The notes beneath the pieces are model-generated. The model saw only the letters and a program-made list of their open reading frames with translations. It had not been told where the DNA came from and made no database searches. Source: Bacillota bacterium (lineage in GTDB: Bacteria > Bacillota > Clostridia > Christensenellales > Aristaeellaceae). Taken from it: a stretch of 51,253 nt of DNA. Each line of letters begins with the position of its first letter. The stretch's first letter is position 1. Shown here piece by piece: positions 1 through 6,830 of this stretch. The DNA lies in assembly GCA_023425025.1 (NCBI GenBank), contig JAFADG010000011.1, positions 1 to 51,253 on the forward strand. The letters run 5' to 3'. The translations under genes were made by a program, and so were the position numbers.

Positions 1-15
1 CGATATATCCCGCAT
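1..15 (-). CDS. 5' end of next gene in the nuoE operon (partial)
   Basis: Seen: an ATG on the minus strand at position 15, two bases after the TAA of the NuoE-like gene, opens a frame reading M-R-D-I-S before the window ends. An AGGACG sequence upstream could serve as ribosome-binding site. Inference: in clostridial hydrogenase loci the gene after a nuoE-like gene is often a small HATPase (histidine-kinase-like) protein whose N-terminus resembles this pentapeptide. Five residues cannot prove that. Confidence 0.4.
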
Positions 16-17
16 GG

Positions 18-488
18 TTACGTCCTGTATTTGTCCAATATGGCGGGAATCTCATCAGGCGTCAGCCTTCCGTATACCTCGTCGTTGATCATCATCACCG
101 GGGCCAACCCGCATGCACCCAGGCAGCGGGTGGCCTGCAGCGTAAATTTTCCGTCCGGTGTGGTTTTGCCCACGCGGGCCTTCAATTCATCCTGCAACTT
201 GTCCAGTACTTTTTGGGAGCCCTTTACATAGCAAGCCGTACCCAGGCAAACGCCGACCACATATTCGCCCCTGGGCTGCAGGGAAAACTGGGAATAGAAC
301 GTGGCAACGCCATACACTTCGCTAAGGGTGGTGCCAAGACCGTCAGCAATAATTTCCTGCACGTCCATTGGAACACAGCCAAAGATCTCCTGGGCTTCCT
401 GCAATACCGGCATCAAGGCGCCTTTTTCGGTCCGGTGGGCCGCGATCACCTGATCCAGTTTCGCATACTTCTCAGTCAGTTCGGGCAT
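18..488 (-). CDS. NuoE-like [2Fe-2S] thioredoxin-fold subunit (NADH dehydrogenase / hydrogenase 24 kDa type)
   Basis: A 156-residue protein of the NuoE/HydC family, which carries one [2Fe-2S] cluster and partners a NuoF-like flavoprotein in NADH-linked electron transfer, commonly with an electron-bifurcating [FeFe] hydrogenase. The four expected cysteines are visible as C-x4-C (in VCLGTACYVKG) and, near the C-terminus, C-x3-C (in RCLGACGLAP). The start at 488 is preferred over an upstream in-frame codon at 536 because an AAAGGAGGT site lies at 499-507 and the protein then begins MPELTEKYAKLDQ, as usual for the family. It has its own promoter region (Rex-like site and leader hairpin at 524-564) and leads directly into another gene at the window edge. 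The cytoplasmic role in H2/NADH balance is inferred from the family and neighbours. Confidence 0.9.
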   Translation of the reverse strand: MPELTEKYAKLDQVIAAHRTEKGALMPVLQEAQEIFGCVPMDVQEIIADGLGTTLSEVYGVATFYSQFSLQPRGEYVVGVCLGTACYVKGSQKVLDKLQDELKARVGKTTPDGKFTLQATRCLGACGLAPVMMINDEVYGRLTPDEIPAILDKYRT

Positions 489-523
489 GTGGGGTGCGAC
501 CTCCTTTATTCTTTGCACAAGCC

Positions 524-547
524 AGCGTGGCGACACCGCGCCACGCT
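524..547 (-). promoter_or_regulatory. 5' leader hairpin of the nuoE-like transcript
   Basis: A 9-bp perfect stem (AGCGTGGCG / CGCCACGCT) with a 6-nt loop lies between the proposed -10 box (555-560) and the ribosome-binding site. It would begin within a base or two of the predicted transcription start, so it may stabilise the mRNA 5' end. There is no following T-run, so it is not a terminator. Confidence 0.45.
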
Positions 548-564
548 TGTTGATATTTTAACAC
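547..564 (-). promoter_or_regulatory. Rex-like operator overlapping the nuoE promoter
   Basis: The 18 bases match the Rex consensus TTGTTAA-N4-TTAACAA at 12 of 14 defined positions: TTGTTGA, TATT, TTAACAC on the plus strand. The same bases contain, on the minus strand, an extended -10 box (TGT-TAAAAT; TAAAAT at 560-555), with no good -35. Rex senses the NADH/NAD+ ratio and represses fermentative and hydrogenase genes in Clostridia. Overlap with the -10 fits repression. The assignment rests on motif and context only. Confidence 0.5.
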
Positions 565-638
565 AAATCAAGCAAAATTGCACGCCCAAAATAGCTCAAA
601 AACAGCAAAAGTGTATAAATAACAGCATATTTATAAAA

Positions 639-655
639 GTTCATTGAAAATGAAC
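639..655. promoter_or_regulatory. Perfect 7-3-7 dyad upstream of the nuoE promoter
   Basis: GTTCATT-gaa-AATGAAC is a perfect inverted repeat in the AT-rich 537-704 gap, about 80 bp upstream of the proposed -10. Its spacing suits a dimeric DNA-binding protein. No regulator is identified. Confidence 0.3.
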
Positions 656-704
656 AAACATACTTCACATGAATTAGATATTATTTTAGTTAGTCTTGCA
701 TAAC

Positions 705-1418
705 TCATGTGAGCCTTACACAGCCATAACCGATCGCATTCAAAATTCCGGATATGGAAAGCTCGCTTACCTCCAAGGCATGCACCGCTTCCGCAATATC
801 ACCAAGCCGATGGGCGTCAGAAGCGTGCAAAATGATTTTTCCTTTTAACATTCTTTGCGGTACGGGCAAATGCTGGGCCACCTCCAGCGCCGGAAAGGAT
901 ATATCCTCCGGCAGAAAACCCAGGTTGATCAGCATGCCATTGTTTCCGCGGTTGATATGCGCCGGCACCGGCAATCCGCCCAGCGCAATGATTTTTTTTA
1001 CCGTTTGGGTAAGCGAAAGTCCGGTCGCCGAAACCAGCAGCCTGTTTTCCTCGCCGGCCACCGCGTCCTCCGCGTCCATCACAAGCTGCTCGCCGAATAT
1101 GCGCGGATCGTTGTTTACATCAGGCAAATGCGCATACAAAAAGTCCCCCATCGCAAGCGCGCTTTCCACACAAGGGAAATACGCCAGCAGGTGGACTTCT
1201 TCGCGGGTGGTGATTTCCATGCCCGGCAGCAAAAGCAGTTCCTGCTGCTTTGCCGCCTTTTCCATGACGGTTAGGTTGCGTGCGGAATTGTGGTCGGTGA
1301 CGGCAATGGCATGAAGCCCCTTGATTTTTGCCATGGCGCATATGTTCATGGGCGTCATGTCCGTATCCGCGCAGGGGGACAGGCAGGAATGGATATGCAA
1401 ATCAGTATAAATGACCAT
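705..1418 (-). CDS. PHP-domain metal-dependent phosphoesterase
   Basis: A 237-residue protein with the N-terminal PHP signature: TDLHIHSCLSPCAD (metal-binding H-x-H), then VTDHNSA and a later LHASDAHRLGDI motif. PHP proteins bind two or three metal ions and hydrolyse phosphoesters; the substrate of this branch is unknown. It starts four bases after the stop of the DRTGG gene and has only a weak ribosome-binding site, so it is probably translationally coupled to it. PHP proteins recur beside DRTGG and hydrogenase-like genes in Clostridia, which suggests a signalling or maturation role in the same module (inference). A loose hairpin (666-672 with 705-711) overlaps its stop codon. Confidence 0.85.
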   Translation of the reverse strand: MVIYTDLHIHSCLSPCADTDMTPMNICAMAKIKGLHAIAVTDHNSARNLTVMEKAAKQQELLLLPGMEITTREEVHLLAYFPCVESALAMGDFLYAHLPDVNNDPRIFGEQLVMDAEDAVAGEENRLLVSATGLSLTQTVKKIIALGGLPVPAHINRGNNGMLINLGFLPEDISFPALEVAQHLPVPQRMLKGKIILHASDAHRLGDIAEAVHALEVSELSISGILNAIGYGCVRLT

Positions 1419-1422
1419 ACAT

Positions 1423-1770
1423 TTACCGGATGGAAGCGGGAATGCCCGCCAAAGCCATTTCCCCGCAAAGCTGATAGGCTGTTTTATGGCTTTTCAGTAC
1501 CGGAATGCCTTCATTTTGCGCTTTTTTCAGCGAGTCCTCTTCCATTTCGATGTCCTCAGGGAGTATGATGCACGAAAAATCCATCAGCACAGCCACGGCG
1601 ATCACATTCAAATGCGTCTGCACGGTGATCCAGGCCGTTCCGGGCGCGCCATGGGCCATGACCCAGCTCAACAGATCGCAGGAATAGCCGCAGGTAACTT
1701 CCTTCTCGTCAAAACTGCCGGCCGTGGCATACCCGGCATTCAAAATTTCCCGCAACTGATCAACAGTCAA
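1423..1770 (-). CDS. DRTGG-domain protein (second copy)
   Basis: A TTG start at 1770 is chosen because AAGGAGG lies eight bases upstream (1779-1785). The 115-residue product then begins (M)TVDQLREILNAG, parallel to MTVREIIALLDAR in the paralogue at 4032-4382. A longer frame reaches back to 1815 but would overlap the VOC gene. DRTGG domains are small folds of unknown biochemical function, also found in phosphotransacetylases and CBS proteins. The closing region KKAQNEGIPVLKSHKTAYQLCGEM resembles KKAKELDLVILSTAKTAYTACGIL of the paralogue, so the two are diverged copies within one operon. Their role with the hydrogenase-like protein is inferred from conserved neighbourhood only. Confidence 0.8.
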   Translation of the reverse strand: MTVDQLREILNAGYATAGSFDEKEVTCGYSCDLLSWVMAHGAPGTAWITVQTHLNVIAVAVLMDFSCIILPEDIEMEEDSLKKAQNEGIPVLKSHKTAYQLCGEMALAGIPASIR

Positions 1771-1807
1771 AGAAACCGCCTCCTTGCGCGTGATTTTCCT
1801 GTGTGCG

Positions 1808-2209
1808 CTATTCATTCAATCCCGCATTGCAAAAGCAAAACGGATGGCCGGCCGGGTCAAAAAGCACCGTCCAGCGGTCGCTGTACTGCATTTGCGCTAC
1901 CTTTGCGCCGCACGCAACGGCGTGGGCAACAGCCAATTGCATTTGCTTTTCATCCTTCACGTAAAAATCCAAATGCGCCATCTGCTGCTGGCAGTCAGGC
2001 TCCTCCGGCCAAACGGGCGGCACATAGTCGGGATTCAGCTGAAAACCAATTTTGATGCCCGCGCCGTCCGGGGACTGAATATCAATCCAATCCTCCGACT
2101 CATCCAATTTCACCCAACCCAGCATGCGGATATAGAAATCGGACAGCATCTTCATATCTTGGCAGTCCAGCGCCACAGCGCCCAACCGGATTGGCAGCAA
2201 TGAATCCAT
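1808..2209 (-). CDS. VOC (glyoxalase/bleomycin-resistance fold) protein
   Basis: A 133-residue single VOC protein: two beta-alpha-beta-beta-beta halves, with LGAVALDCQDMKMLSDFYIRML opening the first, AHLDFYVKDEKQ opening the second, and FDPAGHPFCFC closing it. This arrangement typifies small metal-dependent lyases, dioxygenases and binding proteins; the substrate cannot be predicted. The start has an AAGGAAGGG site. It sits between the hydrogenase-like gene (36-base gap) and the second DRTGG gene. VOC genes are not a usual member of this module, so it is probably a passenger that inserted without breaking the operon (inference). Confidence 0.85.
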   Translation of the reverse strand: MDSLLPIRLGAVALDCQDMKMLSDFYIRMLGWVKLDESEDWIDIQSPDGAGIKIGFQLNPDYVPPVWPEEPDCQQQMAHLDFYVKDEKQMQLAVAHAVACGAKVAQMQYSDRWTVLFDPAGHPFCFCNAGLNE

Positions 2210-2245
2210 GTGTCACCCTTCCTTTCTTTTTCAGAAAGCAATTCT

Positions 2246-3547
2246 TTACGAATGATTATTCTGCGCCAGGTTCACCATCTGCTGCGCCATGACCTTCAGC
2301 TGCTCCTTGAGCTTGTGCACGCAGTCCATTTCCCGGGCATATCCCCGTACAATGTCCTCGGCCAACGCACGGCAGGTCGGCGCGCCGCAGGAGCCGCAGT
2401 CGTAGCCCGGCAGGTCCTTTTCGATCTGCTCCATGCGCTCCATCTTGCGCATGGCTTCCATGATGTCCTCATCCAGCTGCATGACGCTGTTGGGCAGAAT
2501 CGCCTTCCGGCCGTACAGCGGGAATTTGTCCAGAATCGACACGTTCACCTTGTCGTCTGGGTGAACGGCCTCCATCATATCCGCCAGCTTGCGCACAGCG
2601 TTTTTGGCCACATAATTGTTTTCAAACGTCAGCGGCCCGCCGACGCAGCCGCCGGTGCAGGCCGCGCCTTCAAAAAAGGTCAGGTCGTTCAGCCTGTTGT
2701 TTTCAATCTCTTCCAGCACGCGGATCACGTTTTCAATGCCGTCCACCGCAAGGCTGTTTTCCGGGCAGACGGCATGGGCTTCCCCGCCGCTGGTAGCCCA
2801 GCTTACGCCATAGGAAGTGGCCGTCGTGCTCTCGGGCATATCGCCCCTGTCCCGGGTATGGCTGGACAGCAGCCCGTATATCTCCATGATGGAGATCGCG
2901 CCGTCCACCGCGGAGGTTTCATGGCCGATGGGATTGCGGATGGCCGTCACCTTTGCGGCGCAGGGGGTAATGAAAAAGCAGCCGACCTCCTCCGGTTTTA
3001 CATCGTGCGCTTTGCAAAATTCCTTCCGGGCGATGATGGCCGCCAGCTCCATGGGCTGGCGGATATCCACGATATGCGGGATCAGGTCGGGAAAACGGAC
3101 CTGAATCAGCCTGGTAATGGCCGGGCAGGCGGAGGAGATCAGGGGTCTTGGCAGGTTTTGCTTGCGCAGCTTTTCGCGTATCGCCCGGGTCACGATGTCG
3201 GCAGCCCTCGCCACCTCATACACGTCGTCAAAACCCATTCGCCTAAGGCCCATCAAAACGCGGCCAATGGAGGAAAGGCCCTTGAACTGGCCATACAGCG
3301 ACGGCGCGGGAAGGGCAATTTTATATTTGAACTTGCTGATGGAAGAAAGCGGATCCGTCTGCGCCACCTTGGCATGATAGGAGCATACCCGTATGCATTC
3401 GCCGCAGTCGATGCAGCGCTCATCCATGATGTACGCCCGCCCGTCCCTGATGCGGATGGCCTCGGTCGGACAGCGCTTTAAGCAGTTGGTGCAGCCTTTG
3501 CATCGCGTTTTTTCCAGGCGGACGGAATGAAACCTCTTTGTTTCCAT
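2246..3547 (-). CDS. [FeFe]-hydrogenase large-subunit C-terminal-like iron-sulfur protein
   Basis: A 433-residue protein. The N-terminus carries two 4Fe-4S ferredoxin motifs (CKGCTNCLKRC and CIDCGECIRVC). The middle is a hydrogenase H-cluster-type domain with diverged signatures: SSACP (L1), TPCAAK (L2) and ACTGGCVGGP (L3), so the four cluster-ligand cysteines are kept. A C-terminal CGSCGAPTC resembles the 4Fe-4S domain PF04060. Start 3547 follows GGGAGG; upstream in-frame codons lack a site. The diverged loops match the putatively sensory hydrogenase groups rather than the catalytic HydA. With the adjacent HATPase, DRTGG and PHP genes it may report redox or H2 status (inference). Whether it evolves H2 is unknown. 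Confidence 0.88.
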   Translation of the reverse strand: METKRFHSVRLEKTRCKGCTNCLKRCPTEAIRIRDGRAYIMDERCIDCGECIRVCSYHAKVAQTDPLSSISKFKYKIALPAPSLYGQFKGLSSIGRVLMGLRRMGFDDVYEVARAADIVTRAIREKLRKQNLPRPLISSACPAITRLIQVRFPDLIPHIVDIRQPMELAAIIARKEFCKAHDVKPEEVGCFFITPCAAKVTAIRNPIGHETSAVDGAISIMEIYGLLSSHTRDRGDMPESTTATSYGVSWATSGGEAHAVCPENSLAVDGIENVIRVLEEIENNRLNDLTFFEGAACTGGCVGGPLTFENNYVAKNAVRKLADMMEAVHPDDKVNVSILDKFPLYGRKAILPNSVMQLDEDIMEAMRKMERMEQIEKDLPGYDCGSCGAPTCRALAEDIVRGYAREMDCVHKLKEQLKVMAQQMVNLAQNNHS

Positions 3548-3578
3548 AAGACACCTCCCCTGCACGCGCAAGACCCTT

Positions 3579-4007
3579 TTACATCGCACCGTCCAGGTCA
3601 AAGGTCATGCGGATGCTTGTCCCAGCCCCCGGCTGGCTTTGGATATGAAATGCGCTTGCGTTGCGCTTCATGTTCGACAACCCCATGCCGGCGCCAAAGC
3701 CAAGGCTGCGGGCCTGCTCATTGGCAGTGGAAAAGCCCTCCCGCATGGCTTCCTCAATATCCGGTATGCCGGGGCCCTCATCATTGGAGGCAAGGTAGGC
3801 CTTGGGCGGTTCCACCTCCAGCGTCAGCCGGCCGCCAAGGCTGTGGATCACCAAATTCATTTCCGCCTCATACGCGGCGATCGCCATTCTCCTGAGCACC
3901 GTGCTGCTTATTCCCAGCTGCTTCAGCTTTCGCTTGATGGTGGCGGATGCCTCGCCGGCCCGCTGATAATCGCCGGCATCCACCATAAATTCTTCACGGA
4001 TCAACAT
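3579..4007 (-). CDS. HATPase-domain anti-sigma-factor-like kinase
   Basis: A 142-residue GHKL-fold protein resembling RsbW/SpoIIAB anti-sigma kinases. The N-box (EAEMNLVIHS), G1 (DEGPGIPD) and G2 (GFGAGMGLSNMKR) ATP-binding motifs are all visible; there is no dimerisation or phospho-acceptor domain. The start at 4007 has AGGAG nine bases upstream. It lies 31 bases before the hydrogenase-like gene and 24 after the DRTGG gene, in an operon. Small stand-alone HATPases recur with [FeFe]-hydrogenase modules. Partner switching or phosphorylation of an unknown target is inference; no sigma or anti-anti-sigma factor is encoded nearby. Confidence 0.85.
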   Translation of the reverse strand: MLIREEFMVDAGDYQRAGEASATIKRKLKQLGISSTVLRRMAIAAYEAEMNLVIHSLGGRLTLEVEPPKAYLASNDEGPGIPDIEEAMREGFSTANEQARSLGFGAGMGLSNMKRNASAFHIQSQPGAGTSIRMTFDLDGAM

Positions 4008-4031
4008 CGGTTCTTACTCCTGCGCTATGAA

Positions 4032-4382
4032 TCAGTTCTGCTCAACGCCGGGCAAACCCTTGTTATAGAGTATGCCGCAGGCGGTGTAGGCCGTTTTTGC
4101 GGTGGAGAGGATGACAAGATCAAGCTCTTTGGCCTTTTTGAGCATTTCCTCATCCGGCACCTTGCCGCGGGCAAAAATAATGCAGTTGATATCCACCATT
4201 TCAGCGGTACGGATCACATGCAGGTTGGTAAGGCCCGTAATCAGCGCCGTATTCTCCTTCACAAAAGCAAGCACGTCGCTCATCAGGTCGGAGCCGCAGC
4301 CGGTGTACACCTGCCTGTCCAAGTCATGCGCCCCCAAAAGCACCCTGGCATCCAAAAGCGCAATAATCTCCCGAACGGTCAT
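4032..4382 (-). CDS. DRTGG-domain protein (first copy)
   Basis: A 116-residue DRTGG-family protein, paralogous to the product at 1423-1770. The second of two close ATG codons (4382) is preferred because the AAAGG site is then nine bases away and the protein begins MTVREIIALL. Visible family features are a central hydrophobic stretch (ENTALITGLTNLHVIRTAEMVDINCIIFA, in parts) and the terminal STAKTAYTACG segment. Function is unknown. It precedes the HATPase gene in the same operon and follows the SPOR-domain gene with a 35-base gap. Confidence 0.85.
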   Translation of the reverse strand: MTVREIIALLDARVLLGAHDLDRQVYTGCGSDLMSDVLAFVKENTALITGLTNLHVIRTAEMVDINCIIFARGKVPDEEMLKKAKELDLVILSTAKTAYTACGILYNKGLPGVEQN

Positions 4383-4417
4383 CCTCATCGTCCTTTCACA
4401 TTGGTATATATGCCTGA

Positions 4418-5257
4418 TTATTGGCCAAAGCCGGCCAGGAATGTTCCCATACTGCTCAAAAGCGTCAGCGTTTGATATTTCATCTGCGCCGCCATGGCCA
4501 CTGTGCCCCTTTGCGAAGCTTCCGCCACAGCCTTTGTGGCGTTGGTGATTTCCGAAAGCTGGGCAACCAAATTGTCCACCACCGTGGACTTCACGGATGT
4601 AAACCTTACTTTCAGCACATTTGCCAGCGTGTCCGCCTGGGAAGCGATCTCCGCAAGCTTTGTAAGCTCCTGCTCCACGCTCTGATCCTGCCTGTCCATG
4701 GAGATGGAGCTTTGGCAGAATTTTTCCAGCGCGGTGTTCAAAAACTGCATCCCGGCCTCCAGCACATCGAGCTGGCCGGCCATGCCTTCCACGTTCAGGA
4801 GAATTTCCGGCAGGCTGACTTCATAGACATAGGAGTCGATTTTATGCTGGGTTTGCAGCTGCTGGCGCACGGTTTGCGCCTCGTCTCTGGTGGAGTACAG
4901 GGCGGCCAGCACCCGAAAGCGGCTGTCCTTCAATACATACCCCGCCGCGCCGCGGGCAACAAAGCTGTCCGCCTGTGCACGGGCGGAGGCTTCGCTGTCG
5001 AAAACGCCAAGCTGAATGGCATACCAGCTTCGTTGGGGAATGCTGATCTGCCTTGTGGTCATGGTTTCGTCAAAAGTCTTTCCGATCACGGTGGGTGTCG
5101 GCGTAATCTTGACTTCCACCTTCAGGCCGCCGGTGCCATCCCGAAGCAACCCCGACAAAATCAGCAGGCAGGAAACAAATAGCAGCACCCCTGTCAGAAT
5201 CCGCTTTCCATTGCCCGGCGCCCTGTATGTCCGTTTCTCAACTTTTGCAGTATGCAT
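4418..5257 (-). CDS. Membrane-anchored SPOR-domain protein
   Basis: A 279-residue protein with a short basic N-terminus, one membrane segment (about residues 20-40, ILTGVLLFVSCLLILSGLL) and then a SPOR-like domain (AIQLGVFDSEASARAQADSFVARGAAGYVL... VLAALYSTRDEAQTVRQQL). The C-terminal ~130 residues are helical. SPOR domains bind denuded glycan strands at division septa and in sporulating cells. The start at 5257 is chosen from three close codons because AAGGAGG is seven bases upstream. The gene is first in the minus-strand run that includes the DRTGG-HATPase-hydrogenase genes, but a link with them is not shown. Confidence 0.8.
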   Translation of the reverse strand: MHTAKVEKRTYRAPGNGKRILTGVLLFVSCLLILSGLLRDGTGGLKVEVKITPTPTVIGKTFDETMTTRQISIPQRSWYAIQLGVFDSEASARAQADSFVARGAAGYVLKDSRFRVLAALYSTRDEAQTVRQQLQTQHKIDSYVYEVSLPEILLNVEGMAGQLDVLEAGMQFLNTALEKFCQSSISMDRQDQSVEQELTKLAEIASQADTLANVLKVRFTSVKSTVVDNLVAQLSEITNATKAVAEASQRGTVAMAAQMKYQTLTLLSSMGTFLAGFGQ

Positions 5258-5321
5258 GCACATTCCTCCTTGTCCCAATCGCTACACCCTATGAGGCGCG
5301 GGAGGAAAATATGCAAAAACC

Positions 5322-5351
5322 TTGAAACGGCCGGGCAAGCTGTGCTACGAT
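5322..5351 (+). promoter_or_regulatory. Putative promoter of the DUF6062 gene
   Basis: TTGAAA (5322-5327), an 18-base spacer, then TACGAT (5346-5351), about 33 bases before the TTG start codon. Confidence 0.45.
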
Positions 5352-5383
5352 GAAGAAAACACCTTTTTGAAAGGAGCTTCCCT

Positions 5384-6172
5384 TTGCAATATCACATAGA
5401 CACCATTCCTGTATGGGATGCGATAAAGCTGAACGGAGAATGCCCCCTGTGCGCCCTGAAGCGAAAAAATGAACTGATGGATGTGGAACGCTTTCTCGGC
5501 GCGTCGGTCATGGAGCCGGATACCCGCATCCTCGTCAATCAAAAAGGCTTTTGCGCCCATCACTTGTCCATTCTTTTTACCCAAAAGAACAGGCTGGGCC
5601 TGGCGCTGATGCTGCATACGCACATGAAGGAGGCAGGAAAGACCGTAGAGGATGCGTTGTTGAAGGCCCGCGAAGCCCAAAAGCAATCCGGAAAAGCCCT
5701 TTTCAAAAGAATGCTCAAGGGTGCAAACGCCCCGCAGACGCCTTTGCAGGAAGCCGCGCATACCCTTTCACAGACCGCTTCCACCTGCGTACTGTGCGAC
5801 AGCATCAACGAGCACATGAAACGCTATACGTACACCATGCTGTATCTCTGGGAGCGGGACAAGGATTTCCGCAAGGCCTTTTCCGAATCCAAGGGCGTAT
5901 GCATCCCCCACGCGGCAGAGCTTTTGTCCATGGCGGAAGACAGCCTTCCGGCCCGGGAGATTGACGGTTTTGTGAATACGCTGTCCGGGCTGGTAAGCGA
6001 AAATCTGGACAGAATCACAAAAGAAGTCGAGTGGTTCACGCTGAAGTTTGATTACCGCAACCAGGACAAGCCCTGGGGCAATTCCAAAGACGCGGTCGAA
6101 CGGGCCTGCAATAAAATGCGCGGCTTTTGCACAGGCGACGAGCCCTGGCCGGAAAATCCAAGCAAAAAATAA
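5384..6172 (+). CDS. DUF6062 family protein
   Basis: A 262-residue cytoplasmic protein starting at TTG behind AAAGGAG. It contains two repeats of a possible metal-binding pattern: CPLC (about residue 20) with CAHH (about 57), and CVLC (about 135) with CIPH (about 170). The regular C-x2-C then C-x2-H pairing suggests two zinc sites from an internal duplication. This is a conserved clostridial family of unknown function. It stands alone, divergent from the SPOR gene and convergent with the deaminase gene (16-base gap), without a clear terminator between them. Confidence 0.85.
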   Translation: MQYHIDTIPVWDAIKLNGECPLCALKRKNELMDVERFLGASVMEPDTRILVNQKGFCAHHLSILFTQKNRLGLALMLHTHMKEAGKTVEDALLKAREAQKQSGKALFKRMLKGANAPQTPLQEAAHTLSQTASTCVLCDSINEHMKRYTYTMLYLWERDKDFRKAFSESKGVCIPHAAELLSMAEDSLPAREIDGFVNTLSGLVSENLDRITKEVEWFTLKFDYRNQDKPWGNSKDAVERACNKMRGFCTGDEPWPENPSKK

Positions 6173-6188
6173 TGATCTGAATAAGTCC

Positions 6189-6644
6189 TTACGCCTGCGG
6201 CCCGTACTGTTCCAGCTTTACGCCGGCTTCGGCGAAAATCTCCAGGGAAAACGGATCGGGATACCCCTCCTGGTAAATGACCCGGCGGATGCCGGCGTTG
6301 ATGATCATCTTTGCGCAGACGGAGCAGGGCTGATGCGTGCAGTACAGCGTCGCCCCATCGATGGATATGCCCAGCTTGGCGGCCTGGATGATCGCGTTCT
6401 GCTCGGCATGAATGGCATAGCATAATTCCGCCCTGGTGCCGGAGGGAATGTTCATGCGGCGGCGCATGCATTCGCCCCGCTCCTTGCAGGTTTTCAGGCC
6501 TGCCGGCGCGCCGTTGTAGCCGGTGGTCATGATTCTTTTGTCCTTGACGATCACAGCCCCGATGCTGCGGCCTTCCACAAAGCAGCTTGTCCAGCCTGCG
6601 ATGACATGGGCCATTTGCATAAACCGGTGATCCCACTTATCCAA
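6189..6644 (-). CDS. comEB: Deoxycytidylate (dCMP) deaminase, ComEB type
   Basis: A 151-residue zinc deaminase converting dCMP to dUMP, a route to thymidylate. Visible signatures are GAVIVKDKRIMTTGYNGAPAG (in part), the catalytic HAEQNAI (zinc His and proton-shuttle Glu) and PCSVCAKM (two zinc cysteines). The TTG start at 6644 is chosen because a G-rich AAGGGGGCGG site precedes it and the protein then begins (M)DKWDHRFMQMA, as in homologues. It has a near-perfect promoter at 6694-6722 and a small hairpin at 6670-6683 near the 5' end of the message. Confidence 0.9.
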   Translation of the reverse strand: MDKWDHRFMQMAHVIAGWTSCFVEGRSIGAVIVKDKRIMTTGYNGAPAGLKTCKERGECMRRRMNIPSGTRAELCYAIHAEQNAIIQAAKLGISIDGATLYCTHQPCSVCAKMIINAGIRRVIYQEGYPDPFSLEIFAEAGVKLEQYGPQA

Positions 6645-6693
6645 AAAGCCACCGCCCCCTTCGATCTTGCGCCTGTCCAGGCGTTTTTTTGTT

Positions 6694-6722
6694 ATTATAC
6701 GGTGTTTGTCCGTGCGTGTCAA
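6694..6722 (-). promoter_or_regulatory. Consensus sigma-A promoter of the dCMP deaminase gene
   Basis: On the minus strand: TTGACA (6722-6717), 17-base spacer, TATAAT (6699-6694). Both hexamers match consensus. The message would begin near 6687 and fold a CGCCTG/CAGGCG hairpin almost at once. Confidence 0.85.
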
Positions 6723-6830
6723 ACACCATCCGCCATCTTAAATACATATACTGACAGTGTTTGCTTGAATCTGTTTGCCGCCGTGCTTTCCCGCCCCTTT
6801 CCGGCATATGCTCTCCGGGGAGGGGTGAGG

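Noticed and set aside
2210..3481. Long plus-strand open frame (423 codons) opposite the hydrogenase-like gene
   Set aside because: It is antisense to a gene with clear Fe-S motifs, has no family resemblance, and is rich in His, Ala and Gly as expected of a complementary-strand shadow in GC-rich DNA.
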